A stretch of 64,000 bases of DNA from Superficieibacter electus (GCF_002915575.1 NZ_PQGD01000009.1:1-64000), one strand, 5' to 3'. Shown: positions 8,926 through 19,667, counted from the first letter of the stretch. Notes: generated from the letters alone by a model not told the origin. Numbers and translations are program-made.

Positions 8926-9639
8926 TTACCCGCCTAAATACGCACTCCTCACCGCCTCATTCGCCAGCAGCGCGTCGCCGGTATCGGATAGCACCACGTG
9001 GCCGTTTTCCAGCACGTAGCCACGGTCGGCCAGCTTCAGCGCCTGATTGGCGTTTTGCTCGACGAGGAAGATGGTCATCCCCTGCTCGCGCAGTTGCTCG
9101 ATGGTGTCGAAGATCTGCTGAATGATAATCGGGGCCAGGCCCAGCGACGGCTCGTCCAGCAGCAGCAGGCGCGGCTGGCTCATCAGCGCGCGACCTATCG
9201 CCAGCATCTGCTGTTCGCCGCCGGACATGGTGCCCGCACGCTGAATACGGCGCTCATGCAGGCGCGGAAACAGTTCATAAACCCACTTGATACGGCTCTG
9301 GAACTGGTCGCGATCGGCGAAGAAGCCGCCCATCGCCAGATTTTCTTCGACCGTCATGCGTGAGAAGACGCGACGCCCTTCCGGCACAATCGCCACCGCC
9401 TCGCGCATGATCTTCGCCGTTTGCCAGTCGGTAATATCTTTACCGTCAAACACGATCCGCCCGCTGGTGGCGCGCGGATCGCCGCAGAGAGTGCCAAGCA
9501 GCGTGGTTTTTCCCGCACCGTTTGCGCCGATTAGGGTGACGATTTCACCCTGATTGATGCTCAGGCTGACATTGTGCAGCGCCTGGATTTTACCGTAGTG
9601 AGCACTCACGTTATCGAAAGACAACATTGTTTTTTCCAT
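8926..9639 (-). CDS. livF: High-affinity branched-chain amino acid ABC transporter, ATPase LivF
   Basis: One of the two ATPases of the LIV-I/LS importer for leucine, isoleucine and valine. 237 residues from MEKTML, matching E. coli LivF. Walker A is GANGAGKTT, the signature is MSGGEQQML, Walker B is LLLLDEPSLGLAP, and the switch region is FLVEQN (His replaced by the family-typical Gln). An upstream in-frame ATG (MKHK) overlapping livG is less likely than the conserved start. livG ends one base upstream. Confidence 0.97.
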   Translation of the reverse strand: MEKTMLSFDNVSAHYGKIQALHNVSLSINQGEIVTLIGANGAGKTTLLGTLCGDPRATSGRIVFDGKDITDWQTAKIMREAVAIVPEGRRVFSRMTVEENLAMGGFFADRDQFQSRIKWVYELFPRLHERRIQRAGTMSGGEQQMLAIGRALMSQPRLLLLDEPSLGLAPIIIQQIFDTIEQLREQGMTIFLVEQNANQALKLADRGYVLENGHVVLSDTGDALLANEAVRSAYLGG

Positions 9640-9640
9640 C

Positions 9641-10408
9641 TTATGCTTCACCTAAATAAGCGCGGATCACGTCCGGGTTGTTACGAATTTGCTCTGGCGT
9701 GCCGTTGGCCAGCGGCGTTCCCTGATTGACTACATAAATGCGATCGGAGATGCCCATCACCAGCTTCATGTCGTGCTCAATCAGCAGGATCGTGGTGTTA
9801 TGGTGGCTACGCAGTTCAACAATCAGCTCGTCCAGCTCTTTGGTCTCTTTCGGGTTAAGACCTGCCGCCGGTTCGTCGAGCATCAGAATTTCCGGCTGCG
9901 TGACCATGCAGCGGGCAATTTCCAGACGCCGCTGATCGCCATACGCGAGGTTACTGGCCTGGCGGTTAGCGTGCGCTAACAAACCAATACGCTCCAGCCA
10001 GGTGGCCGCACGATCCAGCGCCTCGCTCTGAGCGCGACGGAAGGACGGCGTTTTCAGCAAGCCAGAGAATACGCCGCTTTTCAGTTGTTGATGCTGCGCC
10101 ACCAGCAGGTTTTCAATCACCGTCATCTCGCGGAACAGGCGCACGTGCTGAAAGGTCCTCACCACGCCCATGCGGGCAATTTGCTGGCCCGGCAATCCTT
10201 CAAGATGCTGATCGCGCAGCATGATGGTGCCGCCAGTCGGCTTATAGAAACCGGTCAGACAGTTAAAAACGGTGGTTTTGCCCGCGCCGTTCGGGCCGAT
10301 AAGAGAAACTATCTCCTGCGGATGGAGATCCAGTGAAACGTTATTGACCGCCAGCAGGCCGCCAAAGCGCATCATCAGGCCGTTAACCGCTAATAGTGGC
10401 TGACTCAT
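9641..10408 (-). CDS. livG: High-affinity branched-chain amino acid ABC transporter, ATPase LivG
   Basis: Second ATPase of the LIV-I/LS system, 255 residues as in E. coli. Walker [10 protein letters not shown], signature [14 protein letters not shown] (the non-canonical YGDQ form usual in LivG), Walker [14 protein letters not shown] and the switch in LLIEHD are visible. Its ATG overlaps the livM stop by four bases, so the two are probably translated together. Confidence 0.97.
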   Translation of the reverse strand: MSQPLLAVNGLMMRFGGLLAVNNVSLDLHPQEIVSLIGPNGAGKTTVFNCLTGFYKPTGGTIMLRDQHLEGLPGQQIARMGVVRTFQHVRLFREMTVIENLLVAQHQQLKSGVFSGLLKTPSFRRAQSEALDRAATWLERIGLLAHANRQASNLAYGDQRRLEIARCMVTQPEILMLDEPAAGLNPKETKELDELIVELRSHHNTTILLIEHDMKLVMGISDRIYVVNQGTPLANGTPEQIRNNPDVIRAYLGEA

Positions 10409-11682
10409 GCCTGCTCTCCTTTCGCCTGCGTACGCTTGAGCTTCAGTTGCGGACGCGTCATCGGTAACAAGCCTTCCGGTCGCCAGATCATCATCAGGAC
10501 CATTAAACCACCCAGCATTAACATGCTGTATTCGTTAAAATCGCGCATTAATTCTCGCGATACTACCAGCAGTACCGCCGCCAGAATCACCGCAAACTGC
10601 GAACCCATCCCGCCGAGTACCACAATCGCCAGTACAAACGCTGATTCAGCGAAGGTGAAGGATTCCGGGCTGACAAAGCCCTGACGCGCGGCAAACAGCG
10701 TTCCGGCAAAGCCTGCAAACGCGGCGCTGATGGTAAAGGCGGTCAGCTTGATACGCGTCGGGTTTAAGCCCAGCGAGCGACAGGCGATTTCATCTTCGCG
10801 TAGCGCTTCCCACGCGCGACCCAATGGCATACGCAGCAGGCGGTTGATGACAAACAGCGAGAAGACCACCAGCAGCAAGGCCACCAGGTAGAGGAAGATC
10901 ACCCGGTCGGACGGATCGTATTTCACGCCAAAGAAATTGCTGAACGTATCCCAGCCGCCTTCGCGCGCGCTGCGGCTGAACTCCAGGCCAAACAACGTCG
11001 GTTTCGGGATCTGGCTGATCCCGTTCGGGCCGCCGGTCACTTCGGTATTGTTAAGCAGCAGGATACGGACAATCTCGCCGAACCCCAGCGTCACAATCGC
11101 CAGATAGTCACCGCGCAGGCGCAGCACCGGGAAGCCCAGCAGGAAGCCCGCCGCTGCCGAGACCAGCCCTGCCAGCGGCAGGCAGGTCCAGAAGCCGAGA
11201 CCGTAATAGTGATTAAGTAAGGCGAAGGTATACGCGCCGATGGCATAAAAGCCGCCGTAGCCCAGCACCAGCAGACCGGACAGCCCCACCACGACGTTCA
11301 GCCCGAGGCCGAGGATGATGTAAATCATGGTCAGGGTGGCAATATCCACCGTTCCGCGCGAAACCATAAACGGCCACGCCACGGCAATCACCAGCAGGGC
11401 AAGCAGAAACAGCTTCTGCTTAACCGTTGAACCATCAATGGCTGGCAGAACAAACTTCGGTCCGGAGACGCTTTTCAGCGACTTCTGGAATACAGGCCGC
11501 AGCAGCTGAAAGAAAAAGACCACCGCCGTACCAATGAAGATCCACTGCCAGCGGATATCGGCAGCCCGATCCACTACCAGTTTAGTGCCACTCAGTTCCA
11601 GTTGAACGCCCATAAAAACGCCCGCCAGGATGAAAAACATCGCGGCAGAGAGCAGCGCCATAACAAAATGGATTGGTTTCAT
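10405..11682 (-). CDS. livM: Branched-chain amino acid ABC transporter, permease LivM
   Basis: 425-residue inner-membrane permease, identical in length to E. coli LivM. Many hydrophobic segments; the conserved [24 protein letters not shown] and the ATPase-contact region near [22 protein letters not shown] are present. The C terminus is a basic tail ([12 protein letters not shown]). Four-base overlaps join it to livH upstream and livG downstream. Confidence 0.97.
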   Translation of the reverse strand: MKPIHFVMALLSAAMFFILAGVFMGVQLELSGTKLVVDRAADIRWQWIFIGTAVVFFFQLLRPVFQKSLKSVSGPKFVLPAIDGSTVKQKLFLLALLVIAVAWPFMVSRGTVDIATLTMIYIILGLGLNVVVGLSGLLVLGYGGFYAIGAYTFALLNHYYGLGFWTCLPLAGLVSAAAGFLLGFPVLRLRGDYLAIVTLGFGEIVRILLLNNTEVTGGPNGISQIPKPTLFGLEFSRSAREGGWDTFSNFFGVKYDPSDRVIFLYLVALLLVVFSLFVINRLLRMPLGRAWEALREDEIACRSLGLNPTRIKLTAFTISAAFAGFAGTLFAARQGFVSPESFTFAESAFVLAIVVLGGMGSQFAVILAAVLLVVSRELMRDFNEYSMLMLGGLMVLMMIWRPEGLLPMTRPQLKLKRTQAKGEQA

Positions 11683-12605
11683 ACTTTCTCTACCTCCGGG
11701 CGGCCGAGGATACCGGTCGGCATGACCAGCAGTACCAGGATCAGCAGAGCAAATGACACTACATCTTTATATTCGGTACTCAGGTAAGCAGAGGAAAGCG
11801 CTTCAGCGACGCCCAGGATCAGGCCGCCGAGCATCGCCCCCGGAATACTGCCGATCCCGCCCAGCACCGCGGCAGTAAAGGCTTTCATCCCGGCCATAAA
11901 GCCGATGTAGGGGTTAATAACGCCGTAGAACTGGCCGAGCAGCACGCCCGCCACCGCCGCCATCGCAGCACCAATGACAAAGGTCAACGCGATAACGCGA
12001 TCGGTATTAATACCGAGCAGACTCGCCATCTTCAAATCTTCCGCACAGGCACGACAGGCACGGCCCATACGCGAGTAGCGAATAAACAACGTCAGCGCCA
12101 GCATCGACACCAAGGTCACCACCCAGATCACCAGTTGCATGGTAGTGATAGAGGCGGAGAAGTTATCGCTGCTGCCGATTGTCCACTGGCCGTTAAACAG
12201 ACTTGGCAGGGCCACGTCGCGCGAGCCTTCGGTCAGGCTGACGTAGTTTTGCAGAAATATAGACATCCCGATGGCGGAGATCAGCGCAATCAGACGTTTG
12301 GAATTGCGCACGGGCCGATAGGCGACGCGCTCAATACTCCAGCCGTAGGCGCTGGCAATCACAATCGCGCCGATAAATCCGGCTGCCACCAGCAGCCAGC
12401 TGGTGTCAATGCCCATCATCATGAGCGCGGCGATGATCATAAAGGAGACGTAGCTGCCGATCATGTAAACCTCGCCGTGGGCGAAGTTAATCATGCCGAT
12501 AATGCCATACACCATCGTATAGCCGATGGCGATCAGCGCGTAGGTGCTTCCCAGCGTGACGCCGTTAAACATCTGCTGCAAGAAATAGAGAAACTGCTCG
12601 GACAT
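11679..12605 (-). CDS. livH: Branched-chain amino acid ABC transporter, permease LivH
   Basis: 308-residue permease partner of LivM, same length as the E. coli protein. N-terminal [39 protein letters not shown] is highly conserved in the LivH family. The coupling region [23 protein letters not shown] contacts the ATPase. It starts about 50 bases after livK across a GC-rich hairpin (12623-12649). Confidence 0.97.
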   Translation of the reverse strand: MSEQFLYFLQQMFNGVTLGSTYALIAIGYTMVYGIIGMINFAHGEVYMIGSYVSFMIIAALMMMGIDTSWLLVAAGFIGAIVIASAYGWSIERVAYRPVRNSKRLIALISAIGMSIFLQNYVSLTEGSRDVALPSLFNGQWTIGSSDNFSASITTMQLVIWVVTLVSMLALTLFIRYSRMGRACRACAEDLKMASLLGINTDRVIALTFVIGAAMAAVAGVLLGQFYGVINPYIGFMAGMKAFTAAVLGGIGSIPGAMLGGLILGVAEALSSAYLSTEYKDVVSFALLILVLLVMPTGILGRPEVEKV

Positions 12606-12622
12606 AAAATAACCTTTCTCAA

Positions 12623-12649
12623 CCCGCCCGGACGCACCGGGCGGCGGGA
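12623..12649. other. GC-rich hairpin between livK and livH
   Basis: CCCGCCCGG and CCGGGCGGcGGG form a strong stem around a short ACGCA loop in the livK-livH gap. There is no T-run on either side, so it is more likely a processing or 3'-end-stabilising structure than a full terminator. It would let the binding-protein mRNA accumulate above that of the permease genes. Confidence 0.55.
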
Positions 12650-12652
12650 CTA

Positions 12653-13762
12653 TTATTTGGCTGCCGTGGAAGAACCATCAGCGTGCCACTGGAAGACACC
12701 AAACTCAAATCCCTTCAGATCGCCTTTTTCATCCCAGTTCAGCGGCCCAATCACGGTGTTTGCCCCGTGCGCTTTTAAATCTTTCACCAGATCCAGCGGC
12801 TCCTGACTGCCGCTGCGATCCATGGCCGTTGCCAGCGATTGCACGGCAGCGTAGGTGATCCACACGTAAGGACCGCTCGGATCTTTCTTCTCTGCGTTCA
12901 GCGCATCCACGATACCTTTGTTTGCCGGGTCCTGGTCATAGCGTTTTGGCATCGTCACCAGCATGCCTTCTGCCGCGTCACCGGCGATATTGGACAGCGA
13001 GGAGTTGCCCACGCCTTCCGGTCCCATAAACTGAGTTTTCAGCCCGACAGCGCGCGCCTGACGCAGCATTTGCCCCATTTCCGGGTAGTAGCCGCCGTAA
13101 TACACAAAATCGATATTTTCTTTTTTCAGCCGCGCGATCAGGGCGGAGAAATCTTTTTCCCCGGCGGTAATACCATCAAAGAAAACGATATTGGCATTGC
13201 CTTTTTTCAACCCATCCTGCACCGAACGCGCCAGCCCTTCGCCATACTGCTGTTTATCATGAATGATGGCGATACGCTGCGGCTTCACGGTGCCCAGAAT
13301 GTATTTCGCGGCGGTCGGTCCCTGCGAGGAGTCGAGACCGGCGGTGCGCATAATGTACTGATAACCGCGCTGGGTCAGCTCAGGGTTGGTCGCGCCTGGG
13401 GTGATCATCAGGATGCCTTCATCTTCATAAATGTCGGAAGCCGGCTGGGTCGAGGACGAGCAGAGATGACCAATAACGTACTGGATGCCGTCGTTCACGA
13501 TTTTGTTGGCAACGGCCACCGCCTGCTTCGGATCGCAGGCGTCGTCGTATTCGACGCCAACCAGTTTATTGCCCTTCACGCCGCCTTTGGCGTTGATGTC
13601 TTTAATCGCCTGGCGCGCACCGTTGAACTCCATATCGCCCCACTGTGCCACCGGACCGGACATCGCCCCGACCACGGCTACCTTGATGTCGTCGGCCATC
13701 GCTGTGTGTGTAAAAGCCAGCGCAATAATGCCTGCGATAAGCGTTTTTGCATTCCTTTTCAT
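12653..13762 (-). CDS. livK: Leucine-specific periplasmic binding protein
   Basis: Periplasmic receptor of the LS system, 369 residues from [17 protein letters not shown], exactly as E. coli LivK. The signal peptide is cleaved after AMA before [17 protein letters not shown]. The paired cysteines (DDACDPKQ and GHLCSSS) that form the conserved disulfide are present. It is closely related to LivJ at 16924 (about 80 per cent by eye) and differs mainly in the last third. First gene of livKHMGF. Confidence 0.97.
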   Translation of the reverse strand: MKRNAKTLIAGIIALAFTHTAMADDIKVAVVGAMSGPVAQWGDMEFNGARQAIKDINAKGGVKGNKLVGVEYDDACDPKQAVAVANKIVNDGIQYVIGHLCSSSTQPASDIYEDEGILMITPGATNPELTQRGYQYIMRTAGLDSSQGPTAAKYILGTVKPQRIAIIHDKQQYGEGLARSVQDGLKKGNANIVFFDGITAGEKDFSALIARLKKENIDFVYYGGYYPEMGQMLRQARAVGLKTQFMGPEGVGNSSLSNIAGDAAEGMLVTMPKRYDQDPANKGIVDALNAEKKDPSGPYVWITYAAVQSLATAMDRSGSQEPLDLVKDLKAHGANTVIGPLNWDEKGDLKGFEFGVFQWHADGSSTAAK

Positions 13763-14187
13763 GATGTCTGAATCCCCGTTCGTGATGTCGTGTGAATATT
13801 TTGTTTTTTTATGGTTAAAAAGCATTCTGTACTATTTGTGAACAACGCTACTTTTACCAGCATCTTTAATGGTTTAGCACTGTTTTATCGCGTAATCCAG
13901 ACTAAAATCTCTATATTTCAGTCGATTAAGCAGAGATAATATTCTGTATTAGGCCGGAGATAAACAAAAAAAGTCCGCATGACAGCATAAAATAACGACA
14001 TTATGAGCGGAATAAAACGCTACCTCTTAGGTTAAAATTCTGCTTATTTTTCGATCCTTAATGTTTCACACTGTACTTTCGGGCCGTCAAAAATTAATCA
14101 CCTGATGGATGCGTCAAAAAAGAGAAAGGCCGCCGGGAGTGAAAATGGGTAAAATCGCTGCTCGTTTATGATTTGGACACGCCGTTA
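13763..14187. promoter_or_regulatory. livK-panM divergent intergenic region
   Basis: This 425-base, AT-rich gap holds the livK promoter (leftward) and the panM promoter (rightward). I see no protein-coding potential and no clear terminator. Lrp control of livK is known in E. coli, but I cannot point to a reliable Lrp site here. Confidence 0.5.
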
Positions 14188-14571
14188 ATGAAACTGACTA
14201 TCATCCGCCTGGAAACGCTGAACGCTCAGGATTATGTCGATTTGGGTAAAATTTGGCCGGAATATTCTTCTTCATCGCTGAGCGTAGATAATACTCATCG
14301 TATTTACGCGGCACGCTTTAATGACAGGCTGCTTGGCGCAGTCCGCGTCACCTTAAGCGGCACCGAGGGCGCGCTGGATTCGCTGCGCGTGCGTGACGTC
14401 ACCCGTCGTCGTGGCGTCGGGCAGTATCTGGTGGAAGAGATTGTGCGTGATAATCCCGACATAGCTTCATGGTGGATGGCGGATGTCGGTGTGGAAGACC
14501 GGAGTGTAATGGCGGCGTTTATGCAGGCGCTGGGCTTTACGGCGCAGCGGGATGGATGGGTGAAGCGGTAG
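14188..14571 (+). CDS. panM: PanM (PanZ), PanD maturation acetyltransferase-like protein
   Basis: GNAT-fold protein that triggers autocleavage of pro-PanD to active aspartate decarboxylase and, with CoA bound, senses and limits pantothenate synthesis. 127 residues from MKLTIIRLE, the E. coli length. The acetyl-CoA loop is VTRRRGVGQYLVEE, followed by the conserved WWMADVGVEDRSVMAAFMQALGFTAQ. A longer frame from a TTG five codons upstream is unnecessary. Confidence 0.93.
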   Translation: MKLTIIRLETLNAQDYVDLGKIWPEYSSSSLSVDNTHRIYAARFNDRLLGAVRVTLSGTEGALDSLRVRDVTRRRGVGQYLVEEIVRDNPDIASWWMADVGVEDRSVMAAFMQALGFTAQRDGWVKR

Positions 14572-14729
14572 TGCGCCATGAATGAAGCTATCACAATGTA
14601 AATGGCTCTCTTATAGCCAGAGGCTTCAATGTTTATTTCAGGCGCATAGCAGGATCTCCTGCCATTAGTGGTCGTTTACTGCCCCATTACAGACGCGTTA
14701 CTCTTTCTGTTTATTGATTAACCATCGAC

Positions 14730-16787
14730 ATGCGCAAAAATGACCGGCCAACCATGAGAACTTATGGATTACGCAAAAAGAACGGGCATGCCTCGTTCCT
14801 GACGATTGCTCTGGTAACGCTGTTCATTCTGCTGGCAGCCCCCGTCCCAGCCGCAGTAAATATGGTCCGCTTACCCCCCAACGCGGCGCGGACTTACGAA
14901 CATATTTTGTCCTTCGATTCCCATGCCCGGTTCACCCCGGATGGTCGCATGCAGGTACAGGAAAATATTACCGTCATGTCGCTGGGTAAGGAGATCCGGC
15001 GCGGTATTTTTCGCACGCTTCCGCTCTCCTGGAATCGCCCGGACGGCAAGATGTTCAGCGTCGATTACCAGATCCAGTCGGTTTCCCGCAATGACATAGC
15101 GGAACCTTACAGCCTCGATACTTCGGGCAAAACGCTGACCGTGCGTATTGGTAACGCTGATGCCACCCTGAAGCCGGGTATTCATCGCTATGAAATTCGT
15201 TATCAGGTTAGCAATCATTTCAGCCGCTTTGCGGACTGGGATGAGCTGTACTGGAATGTAACCGGTAACGACTGGAACTGGCCGATTAGTCGGGCCAGCT
15301 TTCATCTGCAATTGCCTGATGCCGCAGGCTATGTAAACAAAGATGGCAAAGATACTCGTCTGCGTTCAATTGATGTCTATACCGGTCCGCTGGGCGCAAA
15401 ACAGCATAATGCGTTTCTGCTGGCCGATGGCGGCGTGGAAACGTCGCAGCCACTGAAAAAAGGCGAAGGGCTTACCGTCGCCTATACCTGGCCACGCACC
15501 ATTCTTGCCCGCGCGCCTGCGCCACAGGCTATTTCACCATTCGTGCATCTGCTGTTGCCCACGCCGAAAACCAGCATCATCTGGCTTCCGCTGCTGCTGA
15601 TGGTGCTGTATTACCTGGCGTGGTGGCGTAAAAACGTGACGCCTGCCGGGCTAAAAATGCCGCCCGTGACACCGCAGTACAGCATTCCTGCCAGCATGAC
15701 GCCTGGATACCTGCGCTTTATTACCCGCCGCATCTATGATGATGTGGCGTTCACCAGCGATTTGCTGGGACTGGTGGCTAAAGGAGGGATGGCGCTCAGC
15801 AATACCCCCGATCAGCCTACGCTGGTCCGTCTGCCGGATGGTAATAACCCGCGTTTAACGGCTGATGACAGGGCACTGCTGAATATTCTTTTTGGAGGTA
15901 ACGGCAACCGGATTGATTTAAGTATTGCCCGCCAGCCGATGGTGCATCACGCGCGGAAATGGTTAATGCAGCGCTGTGAAGAAAAACGCGATCTCCTCTT
16001 TCTGAAATGGGGTAAACTTGTACGGCATTGTATTTTCCTCGCCCTGCTCATTCCGCTCATTTGCGGGACCGTCTTTACTGCGTCAGTGGCAATACTGACC
16101 ATACCAGGGCTGCTGATGCTACTCCCCGCGCTGATACTGTTGCTGGTGTTCGTGATGGCACTGTTCAAACCGCGCGAAACTGGCCGTAACAGAGCTCTGG
16201 TGCTCCTGTTTTCGTTTTTGTTCGGTGCGGGTTTGATCGCAGGATGTACGGTGTTCCTGTCGGCTATGCTGCCTCCTCTTGAGCAGATCCCGGCGGGCTA
16301 TCCCGGCGCACTGGTGGTCGCCATCGCACTGTGCCTGCTTTTCTGCTGGCTAACGCCACGTTATACCCAGCGCGGGCTGAATGACCTGGCGATAGCTAAA
16401 GGGCTCAAACGCTACCTCAGGACGGCAGAAAAACATCGTCACCAGACGGTTTATCAGCCCCGCCAGACGGTGCTCAGTTTTGAGAGTCTTCTGCCGGCCG
16501 CGCTGGCGCTTGGGATAGGGAAAACCTGGGCGAATAAATTTGCAGCTTACCTTGGTAGCGTCGGTGCGGTATCAGGCGCGTTTTACAGCGCTGACTGGAG
16601 TCATCTGCATCATTTCAATCACGCCCTTCATACTTCATCGCAGGAAATGCCGGTGTTTAACTCGCATAGTGGCTCCTCAGACTCAGGGTCCAGCGGCAGT
16701 ACGGATTCGGGTTCCAGCGGGTCAGGGTCGTCAGACAGCGGATCGTCCGGCGGCGGATCGGGGGGTGGCGGTGGTGGTGGCTGGTAA
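14730..16787 (+). CDS. DUF2207 membrane protein with Gly/Ser-rich tail
   Basis: 685-residue predicted membrane protein related to the DUF2207 family (YciQ-like). After a signal or anchor segment (about residues 22-42) comes a beta-rich extracytoplasmic DUF2207 domain (about 45-270). One transmembrane helix follows (IIWLPLLLMVLYYLAWW), then a cytoplasmic part, then paired hydrophobic segments around residues 430-480 and 490-545. The C terminus is Ser/Gly repeats ending in GGGGGGGW, characteristic of this family. Function unknown. It lies between panM and livJ, where E. coli has no such gene. The start at 14730 has no strong ribosome-binding site; an in-frame ATG at 14754 is an alternative. Confidence 0.8.
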   Translation: MRKNDRPTMRTYGLRKKNGHASFLTIALVTLFILLAAPVPAAVNMVRLPPNAARTYEHILSFDSHARFTPDGRMQVQENITVMSLGKEIRRGIFRTLPLSWNRPDGKMFSVDYQIQSVSRNDIAEPYSLDTSGKTLTVRIGNADATLKPGIHRYEIRYQVSNHFSRFADWDELYWNVTGNDWNWPISRASFHLQLPDAAGYVNKDGKDTRLRSIDVYTGPLGAKQHNAFLLADGGVETSQPLKKGEGLTVAYTWPRTILARAPAPQAISPFVHLLLPTPKTSIIWLPLLLMVLYYLAWWRKNVTPAGLKMPPVTPQYSIPASMTPGYLRFITRRIYDDVAFTSDLLGLVAKGGMALSNTPDQPTLVRLPDGNNPRLTADDRALLNILFGGNGNRIDLSIARQPMVHHARKWLMQRCEEKRDLLFLKWGKLVRHCIFLALLIPLICGTVFTASVAILTIPGLLMLLPALILLLVFVMALFKPRETGRNRALVLLFSFLFGAGLIAGCTVFLSAMLPPLEQIPAGYPGALVVAIALCLLFCWLTPRYTQRGLNDLAIAKGLKRYLRTAEKHRHQTVYQPRQTVLSFESLLPAALALGIGKTWANKFAAYLGSVGAVSGAFYSADWSHLHHFNHALHTSSQEMPVFNSHSGSSDSGSSGSTDSGSSGSGSSDSGSSGGGSGGGGGGGW

Positions 16788-16892
16788 AGCCGGTTTAGCG
16801 GGGAAACCGGGCGCGCTCCTGCACTGTCTTGCCACTAACGTTTCCCGCCAGGACAGCGCAAAAATGGCAAACCTGTTTTTGTTCTGGTCTGG

Positions 16893-16913
16893 CCCTCCCC
16901 TTAATGGGGAGGG
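16893..16913. other. Hairpin downstream of livJ
   Basis: CCCTCCCC-TTAAT-GGGGAGGG is a perfect eight-base-pair stem ten bases beyond the livJ stop. It lacks an adjacent T-run on either strand, so it may protect or define the livJ mRNA 3' end without being a classic terminator. It also separates livJ from the convergent DUF2207 gene. Confidence 0.5.
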
Positions 16914-16923
16914 TCAAAATCCG

Positions 16924-18027
16924 TTACTTCGCGTCAGTCGCCGTACCGTTGGCGTGCCAGTCAAAGACGCCGAACTCAAAGCCTTTCAGGTCGCCTTTCT
17001 CATCCCAGGACAGCGGCCCCATGACTGTCTCGACTTTATTCGCCTTCAGGTATTTCGCGATTTCTTCCGGCTCGTCAGACTGATTCAGACCCGCCTGTAA
17101 GGATTGCAGCGCGGCGTAGGTGGTCCACACAAACGCGCCGCTGGGGTCCTGTTTCTTCGCTTTGATGGCATCAACAATTGGTTTATTCGCCGGAACCTGA
17201 TCGTAGTTCTTCGGCTTAGTCACCAGCATGCCTTCGGCAGAATCACCCGCGATGTTAGACAGCGAGACGTTCGCTACCCCTTCCGGTCCCATAAACTGGG
17301 TTTTCAGGCCCGCCGCGCGCGCCTGGCGCAGGATCTGCCCCATTTCCGGGTGGTAGCCGCCGTAATAAACGAAATCGATATTTTCTTTCTTCAGACGTGC
17401 CACCAGCGTGGAGAAGTCCTTTTCACCGGCGGTGATACCGTCAAAGAACACCACGTTGGCGTTACCTTTCTTCAGGTTATCCTGCACCGCACGGGCCAGA
17501 CCTTCGCCGTATTGCTGCTTATCATGCACAATCGCAATGCGCTGCGGCTTCACTTTTTCAAGAATATATTTGGCGGCCGTCGGCCCCTGATCGGAATCCA
17601 GACCGGTGGTGCGCAGGATCAACTTATAACCACGGGCGGTCAATTCCGGCGCGGTCGCTGCCGGAGTGATCATCAGAATGCCTTCATCTTCATAAATATC
17701 TGAGGCTGGCTGCGTTGAGGATGAGCACAGATGGCCTATAACGTATTTGATGCCGTCATTAACCACTTTGTTGGCCACCGCCACCGCCTGTTTCGGGTCG
17801 CAGGCATCATCATATTTTACGATGGTCAGCTTATTGCCTTTCACGCCACCTTTGGCGTTAATATCAGCCACGGCTTGTTCAGCGCCGGTGAATTCCTGGT
17901 CGCCATACTGCGCTACCGGGCCGGACATTGCGCCCACGACGGCGACTTTAATGTCTTCGGCCAGCGCCATGTTGCTTAACGACAGCGCGATACATCCTGC
18001 CAGTAACGCTTTACCCTTCATTTTCAT
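16924..18027 (-). CDS. livJ: Leu/Ile/Val(/Thr) periplasmic binding protein
   Basis: Binding protein of the LIV-I system, feeding the LivHMGF permease encoded nearby. 367 residues from [23 protein letters not shown] (signal peptide), same length as E. coli LivJ; the mature part begins [17 protein letters not shown]. The conserved cysteine pair ([15 protein letters not shown]) is intact. It is transcribed alone, with the long AT-rich leader upstream (18028-18204) holding its promoter. Confidence 0.97.
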   Translation of the reverse strand: MKMKGKALLAGCIALSLSNMALAEDIKVAVVGAMSGPVAQYGDQEFTGAEQAVADINAKGGVKGNKLTIVKYDDACDPKQAVAVANKVVNDGIKYVIGHLCSSSTQPASDIYEDEGILMITPAATAPELTARGYKLILRTTGLDSDQGPTAAKYILEKVKPQRIAIVHDKQQYGEGLARAVQDNLKKGNANVVFFDGITAGEKDFSTLVARLKKENIDFVYYGGYHPEMGQILRQARAAGLKTQFMGPEGVANVSLSNIAGDSAEGMLVTKPKNYDQVPANKPIVDAIKAKKQDPSGAFVWTTYAALQSLQAGLNQSDEPEEIAKYLKANKVETVMGPLSWDEKGDLKGFEFGVFDWHANGTATDAK

Positions 18028-18204
18028 CCTGAGATTCCCCATTATTGCGGTTATTACGTGTGTTGTGATGTTGTTATGCGACACATTATTTTGATTTAAA
18101 GACTGCGGGCCGTGCCTTTCCAGCATTCTATGCTAAAACATACCCCATTTTTATGATTTTGGAATAGTTAATTTGTCACAGTTATATGAAGTGAGAGAAG
18201 CTGT

Positions 18205-18230
18205 CCCCGGCCAGCACGGTGCTGCCGGGG
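18205..18230. other. Hairpin between the aminotransferase gene and livJ
   Basis: CCCCGGC (18205-18211) pairs with GCCGGGG (18224-18230), with an inner AGCAC/GTGCT stem. It lies just beyond the stop of the PuuE-like gene and upstream of livJ. No T-run follows on the minus strand, so read-through into livJ remains possible. Confidence 0.5.
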
Positions 18231-18243
18231 AGAAACGGCAGGT

Positions 18244-19509
18244 TTAACGCGTCAGTGCGCGATCGATAATCTCCAGCGCCTGACGAAACTGCGCCTGCGG
18301 GATGGTCAGCGGGTAGAGAAAGCGGATCACGTTGCCGTAAACGCCGCAGCTTAGCAGCAGCAAGCCTTCCGCCAGCGCATACTCAAGCACCTGGCGGGTA
18401 AATTCCGCTGACGGCTCACCGGTCTGCGGATCGTTAAACTCAACGGCAACCATTGATCCCTGAGCGCGAACCCCGGCAATGTGCGGGCATACCGCGCGGG
18501 CCTTGTTCAGCACTTCCACCAGATGCATACCGAGTTCACGGGCGCGTTCGCATAACTGCTCGTCGTCAATCACGTCCAGTACCGCATGCGCTGCCGCGAC
18601 CGCCAGCGGATTGCCCGCATACGTACCACCCAGACCGCCCGGCGCAGGCGCATCCATCACATCTGCACGCCCGGCAACCGCAGAGAGCGGCATCCCGCCT
18701 GCCAGACTTTTCGCCATGGTGATAAGATCGGCTTTCTGCACATAGTGCTCCATCGCGAACAGCTTGCCGGTACGGGCAAAACCACTTTGCACTTCGTCGG
18801 CAATCAGTAGAATGCCATGGGTATCACACAGTTCGCGCAACGCCCCGATAAATTCCGGCGGCGCGATGTTAAACCCGCCTTCGCCCTGTACCGGCTCCAG
18901 GATGATGGCGGCCACCTGATCCGCGGCAATATCCGCTTTGAAAATACGCTCCAGACTTTTCAGGGCGTCTGCCGTGGTCACGCCGTGCAGTTGGTTTGGA
19001 TAAAGCGCATGGAACACAGAGCCGGGAAACGGACCAAAGCCGGTTTTATATGGTGCGACTTTGCCGGTCAGCGCGAGCGTCATGGAAGTGCGGCCATGAA
19101 AACCACCGCCAAATGCAATAATCCCGGGACGCCGGGTATAAGCGCGCGCTATTTTTACCGCGTTTTCAACCGCTTCAGCCCCGGTGGTAAAAAAAGCCGT
19201 TTTCGCCGGACCGTCAACCGGCACGCGTTCATTTATCCGCTCGGCCAGGGAAATATAGCTTTCGTAAGGAACGATTTGATATGCGGTATGAGTAAACGCC
19301 TGAAGCTGTTTTTCAATAGCGGCAACCACCCTGGGATGACGGTGCCCGGTGTTCAGCACGGCAATTCCCGCTGCAAAATCAATAACCTCGTTGCCATCCT
19401 GGTCCCACAACGTGGCATTTTCCGCCCGTTCAGCATAAAAGCCGCACATCACGCCAATACCGCGCGGCGTTGCCTGTAAACGCCGCTGATTAAGTGACTC
19501 ATTACTCAC
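18244..19509 (-). CDS. 4-aminobutyrate aminotransferase, PuuE/GabT-like
   Basis: Class III PLP-dependent aminotransferase predicted to convert 4-aminobutyrate and 2-oxoglutarate to succinate semialdehyde and glutamate. 421 residues from a GTG start at 19507-19509, five bases after AGGGGG; this gives MSNESLNQRRLQATPRG, aligning with the E. coli PuuE start and length (421). Motifs: FFTTGAEAVENAVKIAR, GGFHGRTSMTLALTGK, EPVQGEGGFNIAPPEF, IADEVQSGFARTGKLFA, and the PLP lysine in MAKSLAGGMPLS. No other putrescine or GABA gene is adjacent. E. coli lacks this gene between livJ and rpoH, so it is a paralogue or transferred copy; exact substrate is inferred. Confidence 0.88.
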   Translation of the reverse strand: MSNESLNQRRLQATPRGIGVMCGFYAERAENATLWDQDGNEVIDFAAGIAVLNTGHRHPRVVAAIEKQLQAFTHTAYQIVPYESYISLAERINERVPVDGPAKTAFFTTGAEAVENAVKIARAYTRRPGIIAFGGGFHGRTSMTLALTGKVAPYKTGFGPFPGSVFHALYPNQLHGVTTADALKSLERIFKADIAADQVAAIILEPVQGEGGFNIAPPEFIGALRELCDTHGILLIADEVQSGFARTGKLFAMEHYVQKADLITMAKSLAGGMPLSAVAGRADVMDAPAPGGLGGTYAGNPLAVAAAHAVLDVIDDEQLCERARELGMHLVEVLNKARAVCPHIAGVRAQGSMVAVEFNDPQTGEPSAEFTRQVLEYALAEGLLLLSCGVYGNVIRFLYPLTIPQAQFRQALEIIDRALTR

Positions 19510-19635
19510 GATAACCCCCTGCCAGAAGAAGCCCGAAACAGATAAAGCGCATACGTAATTGTTTGCCATCGCGCGAATTAACGCCAGTGAATGTAAGGAG
19601 TCAGACAGAGGAAAGGATTATGGTGGGAAGGCAGA

Positions 19636-19667
19636 AAACAAAAACCCCCGGACGTGTCCAGGGGTTT
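19636..19667 (-). terminator. rpoH intrinsic terminator
   Basis: Read leftward, AAACCCCTGGAC-ACG-TCCGGGGGTTTTTG is a GC-rich stem-loop followed by a T-run, about 20 bases beyond the rpoH stop. Confidence 0.85.

Noticed and set aside
12839-13771. 310-codon frame antisense to livK
   Set aside because: Shadow of a highly conserved GC-rich gene; a similar shadow occurs opposite livJ.
16893-16913. Hairpin after livJ considered as an intrinsic terminator
   Set aside because: Perfect stem but no T-run on either strand; recorded only as a hairpin.
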